The notes beneath the pieces are model-generated. The model was not told the origin of the DNA. It saw only the letters and a list, made by a program, of their open reading frames with translations, and searched no databases. 64,000 nucleotides of DNA, from contig NC_087066.1 of NCBI RefSeq assembly GCF_963678635.1, positions 23,217,996-23,281,995 on the forward strand, given 5' to 3'. Source of the DNA: Symsagittifera roscoffensis (Eukaryota; Xenacoelomorpha; Acoela; Convolutidae). A program made the position numbers and the translations under genes. Of the stretch, positions 11,501-21,654 are shown piece after piece (the stretch's first letter is position 1; each line of letters starts with the position of its first letter).

Positions 11501-14132
11501 CTTCAAGGAGACTTTAACTCACTAGCAACTTCCGCTTTAAATATAAAAATGATGGAAATATTAAAGAGAAAACAGTGGAAATGGAACCTATGAAATTTGC
11601 TCAAAACACCTTTCTTTGCCTTTCCTTTCATCCATTCTCTTTCAAGTTCATTTTAAACCTCCCCCACCCCCCAATCCGAGTGTAGCCTCTAGTCAATTTA
11701 GTTAAATTTGGCCCTTGACAGGTATGGCTGACTGACTACAGTACGGGCGACCAAAAAAGGCAAAACAGTTGCGGAAGGATTCACCACCGCCCTCCCATTT
11801 GTGGGAACAAAATATAGCCTGCTCTTTTTTAGGATGGAGGTTAAGATTTAAGATCTCTGATGTCAAACTAAAATAACTTATCAAAATTAGTTCAAATTTT
11901 GATGATGTTGTTGTAAAATGATTATAGAAATTTCATGTTGATTGAACTTTTATTGGATAATTAGCCGTTTTTAAGTTTCTTATATGCTTTCTACAGCTGC
12001 AAAATGTTCATTGAAAAAATGTGTTTTTGGGCATTGCTTTCATTTGCTAAAAACAAGAGGGTTGGTTGATCTAAAGCACAGAAAACAAATATTAATTAAA
12101 CTCACCCGGGTTGAGGTTTTCAATTTATGTTTTGACCGAATCGACTAAAAACTTGTACGTTTTGACCGTCTCAAAACAAGTTCCATATGTTTTAACCGTC
12201 TCAAAGCAAATTATTTATATTTCGACAGTATTTGATTGAAAAAAAAATGTTGGCTGAGAAAAGTATGAAACTCCAACCGTGTTTGACCGAGAAAAAAAAA
12301 ACAGTTCAATTTTCGACCGTAAACAATGAGAATAAGTGAAGTTTCTGCGATTTGCAGATGGTTTGTGAGAACCTGGCATGTCTATCATTAGTTCATTTCT
12401 ATTTTTTCTCACTTTCCAGGCCAAGCAATTTTGTTGAGCGAAGCATATTTTTTCGAAGCTGTTTCTTCGAGTCTAGAACTTTCACGTGTTACCACTATTG
12501 CAGCCAAAATTGTTCGGGGTGTGCTAGACTTGCAGCTAGAAATCAGGTGAGAGCTCGTCTTCACATGCTATCATTGCCATGGCAGGTGATCTAATACACT
12601 TTTTGAGGATCTTAAAGTGAGCGGATTACCTTTATGTTAAATGTTTTACTTTGAGATCGACTACTGTATGTTAAATGTTTCGACCTCTCAAATTTATGCT
12701 TTCACCATGATGATGAGTATGAAGCCTTCTCGAACAGGGTTTTTTGGTCGAACACTAACATGTGCTTGATCCGACTCGGTTCAAACATAACTCGCAAGGA
12801 AGCATCGTCATCGTTCCGGGTGATTGATTGAGTCTTCTATTTTTTAGCATTGACTTTCCATAGTCATAAATGAGGAAACCTTTAAGTATCAATTTTCTAG
12901 CATTAAAGTTTTTCGCATATTTAAAAGAAATGATGGAAATGAGAATACCTTCATAAAATTGAAAAATTAGCCACGAAATTTTCAAACATTCAGTTATATT
13001 TCAGCAGCAGAAATTTTTGTTCAGTTAGAGACTGAAATTTAGCAATGATAAGCGATAAATCCTCAGCTCGAGCCCAAATAAGATCAACAGAGTGAACATT
13101 GGGGCTTCATGTGAACACATATGAGGACAAATTAGAACGAAAAACGAGTTTGACTTGATACAATTCTTGGATGAGCCAACCTTCCAGCGATAAGGCTCCA
13201 AGTTCAGCTTACGACTGAAAGCTATTTGAGTGCATTTTAAAGAAACGTGTTTTAGAATAATGATAAATTAATGGAAAAAATCGAAGCAAAAATAGTTGTG
13301 GTAACAAAGCAGAATATTTCGCCCATTAAAAAAATGCACGAAGTTTTCAACGATTGAAAACTAATCAAAAATGATTTTTGCTCTCAGAATCATAATGTTT
13401 TCTTAAAATGTTTTTTGGTAACTGGAGTTTTTTTTAAATAACTATTAAAGTAGAGAGCGGTGTAGCTTGAAAGTATAGAGCTGTTGACAAATTAAGCTTA
13501 AAGGGACTTTTATTGTTTTTTCTCTGGCGTTAAATTAGTCTGAAAAAAACTTCGAATGTGAAGCCCTGCTGGAAGAGTTTTCATATGAGGGCATACATCC
13601 AATTTTCGAGGCAAAATGCTTTTCATTCTCAGTTGGATGAGCCATTTCAGTTCAAAATTTGGCAAAAGGAGCAACGCTAAGCTGAAAATAGTTTCTGCTT
13701 CAAGTTCTGCAATAGTTCATGTTGCAGAGGCAGCACAAAACTTCTAAATAACAACACCATTTTTTTTACCTTAGGTTACTATGGAAAAGCGCGACAAGAG
13801 ATTTAAAATGAACAAATTTGCCACATCCTCGTGTGATTTCTTAAGATTGTTCGAGTTAGAACATACCGGTTGAAGTGAAAAAAATTCAGCAATTAGAATT
13901 TTAGACTCTTACCATTTATAAGTTGTTCATCTGGATGGTGACCATGGGCATCATCCCCTTCGTCGCTCGGCCCCATGACGCCATATCCAGGAGCCGCATC
14001 TTCGCCATCACCATTGTCCAATGTTGCACGGGACTCTGGACTCCCAACATCTTCAGACTCGTCTTCCATGATTTCCTCTGGCTCTTCCTGATCCAGAAAT
14101 ATATCCGACTGACTGTTTAAGGAGCTCTGCAT
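2388..14132 (-). CDS. sall: spalt-like (SALL family) C2H2 zinc-finger transcription factor, partial, 4 exons seen
   Basis: SALL proteins are nuclear DNA-binding regulators, mostly repressors, of development. Four minus-strand exons join in frame: 14,132-13,913, 4,208-3,616, 3,485-2,910 and 2,540-2,388. Donors are GTAAGA, GTAAGT, GTCAGT and GTCAGT; acceptors end in TTCAG or TTTCAG; phases run 1, 0, 0, 0. The joined part is about 514 codons: a D/E-rich stretch near residues 12-30, a Gln-rich stretch near 205-230 (where SALL proteins carry their oligomerisation region), a long Ser/Asn/Pro-rich linker, then two fingers, CKFC-X12-HVRSH and CNIC-X12-HFQRH, joined by HTGERPF. The finger wording ([23 protein letters not shown]) is diagnostic of SALL. 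The last exon ends at a donor, so further fingers lie beyond the left edge. The N-terminal C2HC finger was not found. The true 5' end is unknown; the ATG at 14,132 may be internal. Confidence 0.9.
2910..3485 (-). CDS. sall: sall exon, Ser/Asn/Pro-rich linker and first half of finger one
   Basis: This 192-codon phase 0-0 exon has acceptor TTTTTTGTTTCAG and donor AAG|GTCAGT. It holds an Asn run, low-complexity SSFSNMLGM-type text and a basic patch LLKRK, and ends with the first cysteine pair of a finger (CKFC). Confidence 0.88.
3616..4208 (-). CDS. sall: sall exon with the Gln-rich region
   Basis: This 593-nt exon runs phase 1 to phase 0. The acceptor TTGTTCAG is followed by AT, completing the codon opened at 13,913; the donor is AAT|GTAAGT. 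It carries the Gln-rich segment [12 protein letters not shown] followed by a hydrophobic stretch, as in other SALL proteins. An internal ATG in good context (CAAAAATGG, near 4,195) could serve as an alternative start. Confidence 0.85.
4491..4545 (+). other. G-rich run with quadruplex potential
   Basis: About 55 bases on the plus strand are almost pure G with A/T interruptions and include GGGTAGGGGG and GGGGGGAGGGGG. At least four G-triplets lie within short distance. It sits 280 bp from the Gln-rich sall exon, inside the intron; the sall transcript carries the C-rich complement. Confidence 0.55.
7208..7786 (+). mobile_element. family C (Helentron-like) copy C2
   Basis: It starts ACAAGGATAGCCGGTTGCTG, followed by a GTGC...GCAC hairpin and GAATGTTCCGACC, and ends TTTCAATGGTCGCAAC, the inverted counterpart. 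The copy at 50,385 has the same ends. It lies in the long sall intron and carries no transposase frame. Confidence 0.65.
8753..8776. repeat. abutted terminal repeats of family C
   Basis: TGTTCCGAC and CAATGGTCGGA stand only a few bases apart, although they are normally about 550 bp apart at opposite ends of family C elements. It may be an internal-deletion remnant. Confidence 0.35.
9703..9744 (+). CDS. candidate first coding exon, nested in the sall intron
   Basis: An ATG in fair context (CCTAAATGG) opens 14 codons reading [14 protein letters not shown] and meets a perfect donor CGG|GTAAGT. No family is recognised and no unique following exon could be fixed. Acceptors near 9,810 and 9,892 are possible continuations. 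It is antisense to sall. Such a short frame can occur by chance; the consensus donor is the main support. Confidence 0.28.
10634..10709 (+). CDS. candidate terminal coding exon, nested in the sall intron
   Basis: After acceptor TTTCACAACTAG an open frame reads [20 protein letters not shown] and ends with a stop at 10,707. The amino-acid make-up (acidic and amphipathic, few Phe/Lys/Asn runs) differs from the random AT-rich frames around it. It could be the last exon of the gene starting at 9,703, but the phases cannot be checked without the middle exon. Confidence 0.25.
12121..12240. repeat. degenerate short tandem repeats (ATGTTTTGACCG units)
   Basis: Variants of TATGTTTTGACCGTCTCAAA recur about every 30-35 bases, with further degenerate units (TTTCGACC, GTTTGACCG) to about 12,320 and again near 12,630-12,700. 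Confidence 0.45.
12420..12546 (+). CDS. candidate internal coding exon, nested in the sall intron
   Basis: A strong pyrimidine tract and acceptor (TTTTTTCTCACTTTCCAG) precedes 127 nt that are open in one frame and end at donor ATCAG|GTGAGA (phase 1 in, phase 2 out). The peptide includes [20 protein letters not shown] and [17 protein letters not shown], helix-like and protein-like. No family is recognised. A possible next acceptor is TTTTTTACCTTAG at 13,776, giving a stop soon after. It lies antisense inside the sall intron. Confidence 0.33.
13913..14132 (-). CDS. sall: sall acidic 5' exon (probable)
   Basis: The reading frame ends at donor ATG|GTAAGA in phase 1, exactly the phase the 4,208 acceptor needs, so the two join with a single shared Asp codon. 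The product is Asp/Glu-rich ([15 protein letters not shown]). The frame is open upstream of the ATG to a stop near 14,230, so the exon may instead begin at an acceptor such as AAGCAATGCAG. Membership of sall rests on strand, phase and order, not on a recognised motif. Confidence 0.62.
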
Positions 14133-14887
14133 TGCTTGTTGTGAAAAAGTTAGGTGATCAACGTTCAGAAGAAAAATTCGAAAGATTTCCGCTAATTCAA
14201 TTGCTTGTGAGATATTAATGAAAAGTTAGTGGATTGTTCATAACAGCTTTGGTAGATAGCCACTACTTGTTAGCTGAAAGAATTGGTAATTGTGTTTGAT
14301 TGAGAATTTTTAGGTTGATTTTACCTAGCAATCTGTTCTGTGTTAGTTAAGAATTGGAATAAAGTTTGGATAGGGAAATAATCACTAAATAGTGTTTTCT
14401 AACTGAATTGAAATTTGCCAATAAAATTCTTGCTTTTATTCTTTTTATTTCTCCATAGAGATGTTTCCTGATTGTTATGTAATGTCTTATATAATTGTCC
14501 CCAAATCACTTGGACCGGTTAAAGCAATCAACGTCTCTCAATTCTGATTGGACAAATAGCAAAATCCTACAAATGCCTTCAAATGTGTTCAAGTATATAC
14601 TTCTCAAGAAAGGTATTTTTTAGATCCAAAATGAATCTTCTTTTTCCATTTAAACTTTAAATACTGCCAAAAATGGATTCTGATTGATACAGTTGACTTT
14701 AAATTGTTGGCTACTGGGTTTTTCCAACACTGCTCATGTATTTCTTAGACCTCTCTAAGATTGCTATCAAATTACTTTCATTTATTAAAAACCAGATATC
14801 AATATGGAAAATGTCAACAAAAAGGTGTAAAATTAATGAGAAATAAAATTAAATATTTGTTTTCCAAATGAAAATTTATTTACTTAC

Positions 14888-14960
14888 ATGGGAGAGCTCA
14901 ATTTCCAGGATATTGAAGTATAATGTAGTGTATCCGGAACAAAAAATATTACATTTCTAT
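14888..14960 (-). CDS. candidate exon upstream of the sall acidic exon
   Basis: A perfect minus-strand donor CCCAT|GTAAGT at 14,887 follows a segment open in two frames (for example GYTTLYFNILEIELSH). The upstream boundary is not clear. It could be a 5' exon of sall, coding or untranslated, lying about 750 bp upstream of the acidic exon. Confidence 0.22.
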
Positions 14961-17900
14961 CAATAAATCTCGAAACAACCGAATTAAATGCGAATTGAAA
15001 TAAAAATTGCACCTAACGATGGCTTTTTTTTATCCATAAGAAATCGTCAAACTCGGGTTTTTAAAAAGCCAAACTCGGGTTTTTAAAAATTTCAAAGGAG
15101 TTAGCAACCAGAGAAACTGGTTCCTGTGCAAGTATGACAGATTTTTTCGACAACAAGCATTTATATAAAAAACTAATATAAAATAATTTTTGTTTTTCAT
15201 TCATTTCAGAAGTTTTATGCCGTTTTCTTGAGCTACAGAAAGAGCTTGAAATTTAAATCGAAAACAGATAATAATAGTTTTAGTATGATTAAATCACTCT
15301 AAAATGAATAAGAGACGAATCTATGAAAACTTTTGAAAAGTTTGAAATTAATCTCTCAGCCAAAAATTGGTTATATTCAGAATGCTTTTTTGACACAAAG
15401 AAAACATTTTAATTCGGTTTTGAAATCCAAATCAGGACTGAAAAGGTTTCATTTTAATGTCACTCGACCCCATTTGACGCTATTTTGCTGTATCTCAATT
15501 TGCTTGAAAACATCTACTCTGAAGATTCTTGAACCACTATGCAAAAAAGGAGCAAAAAAGGAGCGAATTTTTTATTTCTAATTTAGACTATTAAGACCTT
15601 GGAACTTTTGTGTTGATGAAAATTTGGAAAAAAAACAATAAGTTTTTTGCTACGAAATTCTGTTTTCAAAACAAAAAATTCAACAACATTATTTTTGAAC
15701 TTTTATTTTGTCTGAATTGTTTAGCTTTGTTTTTCAAATAAATACAACTCAGTTTGGTTTTTCTATCTGTTTTCGACTACTCCCAAAGACGCTCGCTCAA
15801 GTAGAGTAGCATGTTTAAGGTTTTTGAGTCGTCTTTTTAATTTCAAAAATTTCAAATATTTTGGCCCAAATTACAAAAAAAATTGGCCCGAACTTTTCCG
15901 TTTCTCAAGTATATATTCTCGTTTTCAGGTGTCCAAGTATTTAAATTCTTAGCTTATTTTTAGTGTTCATTATGTTTTTTTGCATCAAATTACCAATTGA
16001 TTTTACTAATAATACGTGCTGTTTACTAACCTAATTGAGTCAAAATGTACCCTAAAAACAACATCAAACTTAGAAACAAGAGTTTGCTGATTAATTTTTT
16101 ATGCGTTTTTTATCGAAACTTTTTTATTATGATGCGAAAGCTAATTAAACCTTCTAAAAATATTTTCTTCGATTGTAGTAAGTTCTGTGCGGCACAAACA
16201 AAAGGTTTTGATTTAACGAGGTTTCTCACTGATTTTATCTCACGAAATTAGACAAAAAAGCAAAAACTGGTTTTTCTCAACGTTGAATAAGTTTGTTGAA
16301 ATTTTCAAATATTTATTCAAGTCACGACTAAGAAATTTTCACTATGATCTATAATTTGATTTGTTCTAGTGATTTTTTTTTGCTCTTTGTTTAGAGCACT
16401 AAGAAGATTAATGAGATGGTTCGACTACCTTGCATTTTTTTTTGATTTTATTGCCATCAAAATTTTCAAAAAAAAAATCAGTTTTCAGCTCCGTCACGTT
16501 TCAGAAAAATTGAAGATAATAATTGATTTGAAAATTCATATTGAAGGACTGAGCATTTATTTTAGTCGAGTATCAAGGAAAAACTAAAAACCTCTCATAG
16601 CACGTTAATTGATTTGAGCTTCAATCATGAAAATAAAAAACCGACAAAAGCAGAATAAAGCACAATTCATAGCAGCTGTCATACGCATACGTGCTTCTTT
16701 ACTCTACTTAATTCTCAGTCTCAAACTGCACATATTTTGTAAATTGATGATTAGAATGTTTTTTTTTTTAAAAAAAATTCGGCAAAAAACTTTGTATATG
16801 ATGTTTTGTCGAATCCGATGAAGCAAACAAAACTTCGTTTTTTGTTTGTTACAAGTTCCGTCCATATTTTTGGACATTCTTACGTGGTGCAAAAGTGTTT
16901 TTCCCCCTCAACATAGAAAAACATAGTCTTATTTTTACGTTTTTATTATGATTGAATTTTTCTGAAAATGCATAAAAGGCGAGTGTTTGAAAGAAGAACG
17001 AACCAAAAGTTTTTTTATTTTGAAATCTTTATTTAAGAATATAGTGATTTGTTTTTATCCTAGCATCAAAATTTGCAGTGATGATTATATGTGTTATGCG
17101 TTTTTTAGAGATAATTCAGTAATAATCATGAACTATAGTTTTGCACAAAAGAAAAAACATTCAACCTTTTTGACTATGGGAATAGTAGGAAAAAGTTGTA
17201 ACAGTTCACTTATAACGCTTGAACAGAGATAAGTTTCAAAAAAAGGAGCTAAAAAATTGATCAAGAATTTTGAAACATTGTTTTGAAATAAATCATCTAA
17301 ATATGGCCGTTTCTTGAAAGTTTGATTACACAAAGTGAAAAATACTTGTTATAAAATTTTTGTCATTTTTGCGGAATTTTGAAAGACTCAAATTTTTTTC
17401 TGGTCAGCTTATCAAAAATTCTCTGCCAGATGCATGGTTTTTAAGTCACATAAAACTAAATTAATTCGCTATCGATGTTTTTTTTGGAGATTCTTTTTTT
17501 GAGCCGGTTTGTTGTTCGTTTTTGTATATTCTTTTCTGATTGCAGTCGTCTGAGCGATTTCATTCAACTGCTATTTAAAAACCGGATATTTTAAGGTGTA
17601 ATATAGTTTTTTTTCAATATTTGCCCAAAGACTCATATTAATTTGCCATTAAAATTTTCGTTAAAAGTTTCAGTTTTCAGTTTTGTCACTTTTCATGCGA
17701 CCTAGAATGAGTGAGACTTAGAGTGAGACTTTGAGACTTAGAGCAAGGCAATTATTTAAAGCTGATTTGAAAAAAGCAAAAAATAATTTCTTGATGTGAA
17801 ACTTCCATATAAAAACAATTAAACCTACAATTTGTTTTCGAATTATTCCTACAACTTATTTTCGAATTTCTCAGTTTAAATTAAAATAATGAGCCTTAGC

Positions 17901-19250
17901 TTGTTTTATCCACCTAGTTTCAATATGAAGTCAACAAATTTATTCAAGTTTTTTCAATCGTGAGTAATTTTTTCATTATTTACTTTAGATGTTTACAGTT
18001 TTTTTTTTTGGAAACATTTCATTGTATAGAAACGCTAAGAGAAGCTTTAAAACTCATTTTCCTTGATTTAAAAGAAGTTTTGTACGGTTCGAACTAAAAA
18101 TTTCCTATAATAAATTTTACTAGCTTGCTTCATTTGCTCAAATTTAGACTTGAAAGCAAAAACTCCACAGCAGTTTTTTAAGTTTTTTGAGCATAGTTTG
18201 ACAATTTTTCAAAATAAACGGGGTCACAACTAACAGAGTTATACAATGACATAACTCAAACTGTTCAGACGTATTTTGTGCAATTTTTTATGAAAAGAAA
18301 AATCTTTTTATGTAAAAAATGAAACGTTTAATTACAAGAATTAATTAGAAAAAAAGCACGTATGACAGCTTTTCTAAATTTGTTCAAATTTTTTTTACAA
18401 GTAGCATCTATCTTCGGCAAGGTTTTTTGCAGTCGCAATTTGAGCTCAAATTTCTCCTTCATCTTTAGCTAGTAGTTACGATGGTTCACCAATTTTTCTT
18501 ATATCACAAAACTGAATTTTTCTATAAATTTTTTTATCTTAATAATACAGTTTTCATAAAGTTGTCACGATTCAAATTCATCAGCCCAGTACAAAAGGGA
18601 ACTCTCGCTGCAGAAAGTTTTGACTATTTTAAACATGGGTGTAAACAAAAATTGGTACACCAAGTTTTTGCTTCGTGGAGCGTATGATGCAAACGATATG
18701 CTTGTTGAAAATCACTCATTCAAAAAAAATCAATTTTTGTTTCTTAATTTATACTCGGAAAATTGTTGAAAAAAAAATACATTCGTATCTTTTGTGAAAA
18801 CTGGATTGGACAGTTTTGAATACCAATGAGTCTAAAAAAATTGTACATTTGCGATTCTGCTTTTGTCTGCAAATTCAATGTCTTCAAAATCGTTGAGCAT
18901 CCTCCGAAGATCTAGCACTTACTCACACAAGAAAACAAATACTGCAAACACATTAATTTAGGATTTCGTTAAAAAAAACATATTCGGTTATCACACAAAA
19001 TTATTTTGAACTAAAATCAAGAAAAAGCAGCTAAAAAAACTTGTTGGTAATTGTTGGACAAGTCGAAATTGTTGGTAAATAATTAGTTGAAACCCTTTTC
19101 ACGCCAGCAGAGAAGCCTGCATAAAAAGTCTTTAAATTGTCAACGTCTTTGACGCCTACTGGGGGCAAAAGAAAGTTTTTCGTTGCGATGTCGTTTTCAT
19201 CTAGGTACCAAATAAGGCAATTTGAGATTGCAGTTTATGTTTGAAGCCAC
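14961..19250. other. AT-rich intergenic or intronic sequence without recognised genes
   Basis: Long A/T homopolymers and short local duplications are present: CAAACTCGGGTTTTTAAAAA twice at 15,048-15,090, and a GAGACTTAGAGT duplication at 17,710-17,745. A weak fragment resembling the family C interior lies near 15,380-15,470. Reading frames here are low-complexity Phe/Lys/Asn text. Confidence 0.5.
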
Positions 19251-19284
19251 CCTTGCTTCGACATTACGAGGCCAAACTGTGCAT

Positions 19285-19705
19285 TTTGTGAATTGTAAGC
19301 GGATTCCGCAACAGGCAAAAACCAGATTTGTCGCGGATTCTGCAACATTGCTATTTTTCTTTGATCTTCTCTGCTGTTTTGGATTCCACGGACAAAGAGC
19401 TAAAACACTGTATTGCTCAAAATCGCTCCAAAAACAGGCAAATTTGTGGAATCCGCAACAAAATGTGTGGAATCCGGAACCAGTTTGTGGAAACCATGAG
19501 CAAATACTATTGTATGAGTTTAGTAAATTTAAGCTGTCGCGGAATCCTCAACTGTGAATGGAATCACCAAATTGTAGGCGGAATCCGATAATTGTAAGCA
19601 AATTCCGCAAATTATAAGCGGAATCCGCAAATTGTAAGCGGAATCCACGTAATTTTGCGGAATCCACTTACATTTGCGGAATCCATTTACATTTGCGGAA
19701 TGCGG
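19285..19705. repeat. GCGGAATCC repeat array with inverted tail
   Basis: Units of about 20 bp with the core GCGGAATCCGCA and AATTGTAAG spacers are tandemly arranged at 19,555-19,650. They are followed by inverted-sense units (TTTGCGGAATCCACTTACAT) to 19,705. Scattered related cores occur from 19,290. The core is close to palindromic, so the array can fold on itself. Confidence 0.6.
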
Positions 19706-19739
19706 AACAACTACCTATACTCGCATCAAAAATTCTCTA

Positions 19740-21341
19740 AATGTCTGCTCATTGCAGCCAAAGCAGATTGCGTCGAGAAACAAGAACATAGCGGCGGAAT
19801 TACCCAGTCTGTTTGACACTAACTTTCTCGCTGAGCTTATATGTGAAGACCCCTTTCTGGAATCATCAAGGAGGGTAATGGACTCTCCGGATGAGGAGGC
19901 GCTTTTCAGAAGAAGGCCATACAATGAGCAGTGCTGGAGTTCTGACTTGGTACCCATATTCTAATTTTAAAAATCGATTTGGACTTTGGAGTTCTTCGGG
20001 GAACGAAGGCTTTTCAATAATAATTACAATTTTTGCTTTTCCAAAAAGTAAACTTCATCTGCAAGTTTTGCATGTCTTTGCAGCCGCACTGCAGAACACA
20101 GTAATAACGAGCATGGCCTCTTGCTTAGAGTACGTACAATGTTATTTCGCAATTGCTGCTGTTTTCAGGCTCTGCTTTTTCGCATTTTATCCATTGATGT
20201 TCATCTAAGCACTACACCCACAAAACCGACCTCCTAAAACCTATATTATTTGATATTATAGACGATATCTGCTCAGGCAAACACAAAATGGTCAAACTTT
20301 CGGCTTTTGACAGCATTTGGAGCGTCAGCCGAACACCAAACTTTCACTCGCGTCGGATAACAAATGCAGTGCCGATGCATATTCAAAACGACTGCAGCGT
20401 TCAAGGCTAAAACCAGAAGAGATGCTGGGCGAGGGCTACTCTAGACAGGGTCAAAGTAGTCCTCTCTGGACGGTTTAACAGGAACATCTTACCAAAGAAC
20501 ACGAAACTGATGAAACACGTTGGAGACTGTCACGTCGCATAAATCATCATCTGGAACAATTAGCAGTAGCTCCGGAGATGAGTTAAGTCAGAGTTAAGGA
20601 CAGCTTAGCAAAGAAACAGAAAAAGAACCATTTGTCTCTGAGTCTCGAAAAAGTCGGTTAGTATGACTTCATTGATCAATCCCCGCCATAATATCCCCCA
20701 TATTTGGCACGAGGCAAAAGTTGTTGGTCAGCTTTAAAAAAACGCGTTAATTAGCAAGCCGGAATTTCCTTGACAGGAATTCAGGTAAATCTTTACTAAT
20801 TTTGTCAGTTTATCAAATTTTAGTGAAAATCAGAAAAATTAATATTTTAATTGTGTCAGTTTTTTTTGGGCAAAATTTTCAAGGAGTGTCATTAGTTTTT
20901 AAACAGCTTTTCCTAAGAACTTCCAAGGCAAAAACAATTAGCAGCTCTAAAAATTATGTCAGTGTTCTGAACAACAATTTCAATTCTTTCAGTAGGCGTC
21001 AGATGCATTCAAATGGTAGCCATAGCGTTGCCCAACAGTCAACAATCCGTCGATCCAAGCGGAAATTCAACCAAAACACTGTGTTCTCTTAGCTCTAAAT
21101 CTAGAGAAGTCGCAGAGAATCCAGCAAAATGACAGTCATGGAGAAATCTGCTACAAATCGTAGCTTACCATTGTCCTGCGGCCCTCATCCGGGTCCAGCT
21201 CCCTGTAATGATCCAGCTTTGTTCGTCACTAGTCGAGATACAGCTAGAGAGAACTCATCAGCCCTAAAAAGAAAAAACCATCATGGAAACCGAAGAAGAT
21301 AAAATCTGAGCCGTCCGAGAAAGAAGTGGCACGAATTGTAG
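19740..21341 (+). pseudogene. coding-like patch with broken frames
   Basis: Sequence here is richer in G+C than its surroundings and gives protein-like text in changing plus-strand frames: ELPSLFDTNFLAELICEDPF near 19,800 ending at a possible donor at 19,942; KLSAFDSIWSVSRTPNFHSR near 20,310; LKPEEMLGEGYSRQGQSS near 20,410; then Ser-rich text; and SCGPHPGPAPCNDPALFVTS near 21,180 up to the N gap. Frames switch within tens of codons and contain stops. It may be a decayed gene or retrocopy, or a real multi-exon gene with assembly errors near the gap. The parent protein is not recognised. Confidence 0.35.
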
Positions 21342-21541
21342 NNNNNNNNNNNNNNNNNNNNNNNNNNNNNNNNNNNNNNNNNNNNNNNNNNNNNNNNNNN
21401 NNNNNNNNNNNNNNNNNNNNNNNNNNNNNNNNNNNNNNNNNNNNNNNNNNNNNNNNNNNNNNNNNNNNNNNNNNNNNNNNNNNNNNNNNNNNNNNNNNNN
21501 NNNNNNNNNNNNNNNNNNNNNNNNNNNNNNNNNNNNNNNNN
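21342..21541. other. assembly gap, exactly 200 N
   Basis: A fixed-length run of 200 N is typical of scaffolding software rather than a measured gap. Order and orientation across it are not supported by read sequence. Confidence 0.97.
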
Positions 21542-21654
21542 ACCAAATTTTCTGTGCGCCGCAGGCAAAATTTTGAAAAATAAACAGGCCAACAGGCGTT
21601 TTTTTGCACTTTTTGCAAGATTTTGACTCTTCCCTCCCCCTAAATCCGCCCCTG
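21542..21654 (-). mobile_element. family A (hAT-like MITE) fragment A7, cut by the gap
   Basis: The minus strand begins CAGGGGCGGATTTAGGGGGA and continues with the family text (AACGCCTGTTGGCCTGTTT, GCCTGCGGCGCA). The other end is lost in the N run. Confidence 0.7.

Larger units (their letters stand above)
4209..13912 (-). other. 9.7-kb sall intron
   Basis: The interval between the acidic exon and the Gln-rich exon is mostly AT-rich. It contains a G-rich run at 4,491-4,545, a GC-richer block near 4,860-5,010, a family C repeat at 7,208-7,786, a repeat junction at 8,753, short degenerate repeats at 12,121-12,240, and plus-strand exon-like segments at 9,703, 10,634 and 12,420. Large first introns of developmental genes often hold enhancers, but no specific site is identifiable here. 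Confidence 0.6.

Noticed and set aside
16704-16892. Short frames in the 15-19 kb region
   Set aside because: Phe/Lys/Asn-rich text with no splice sites or motifs, expected by chance in AT-rich DNA.
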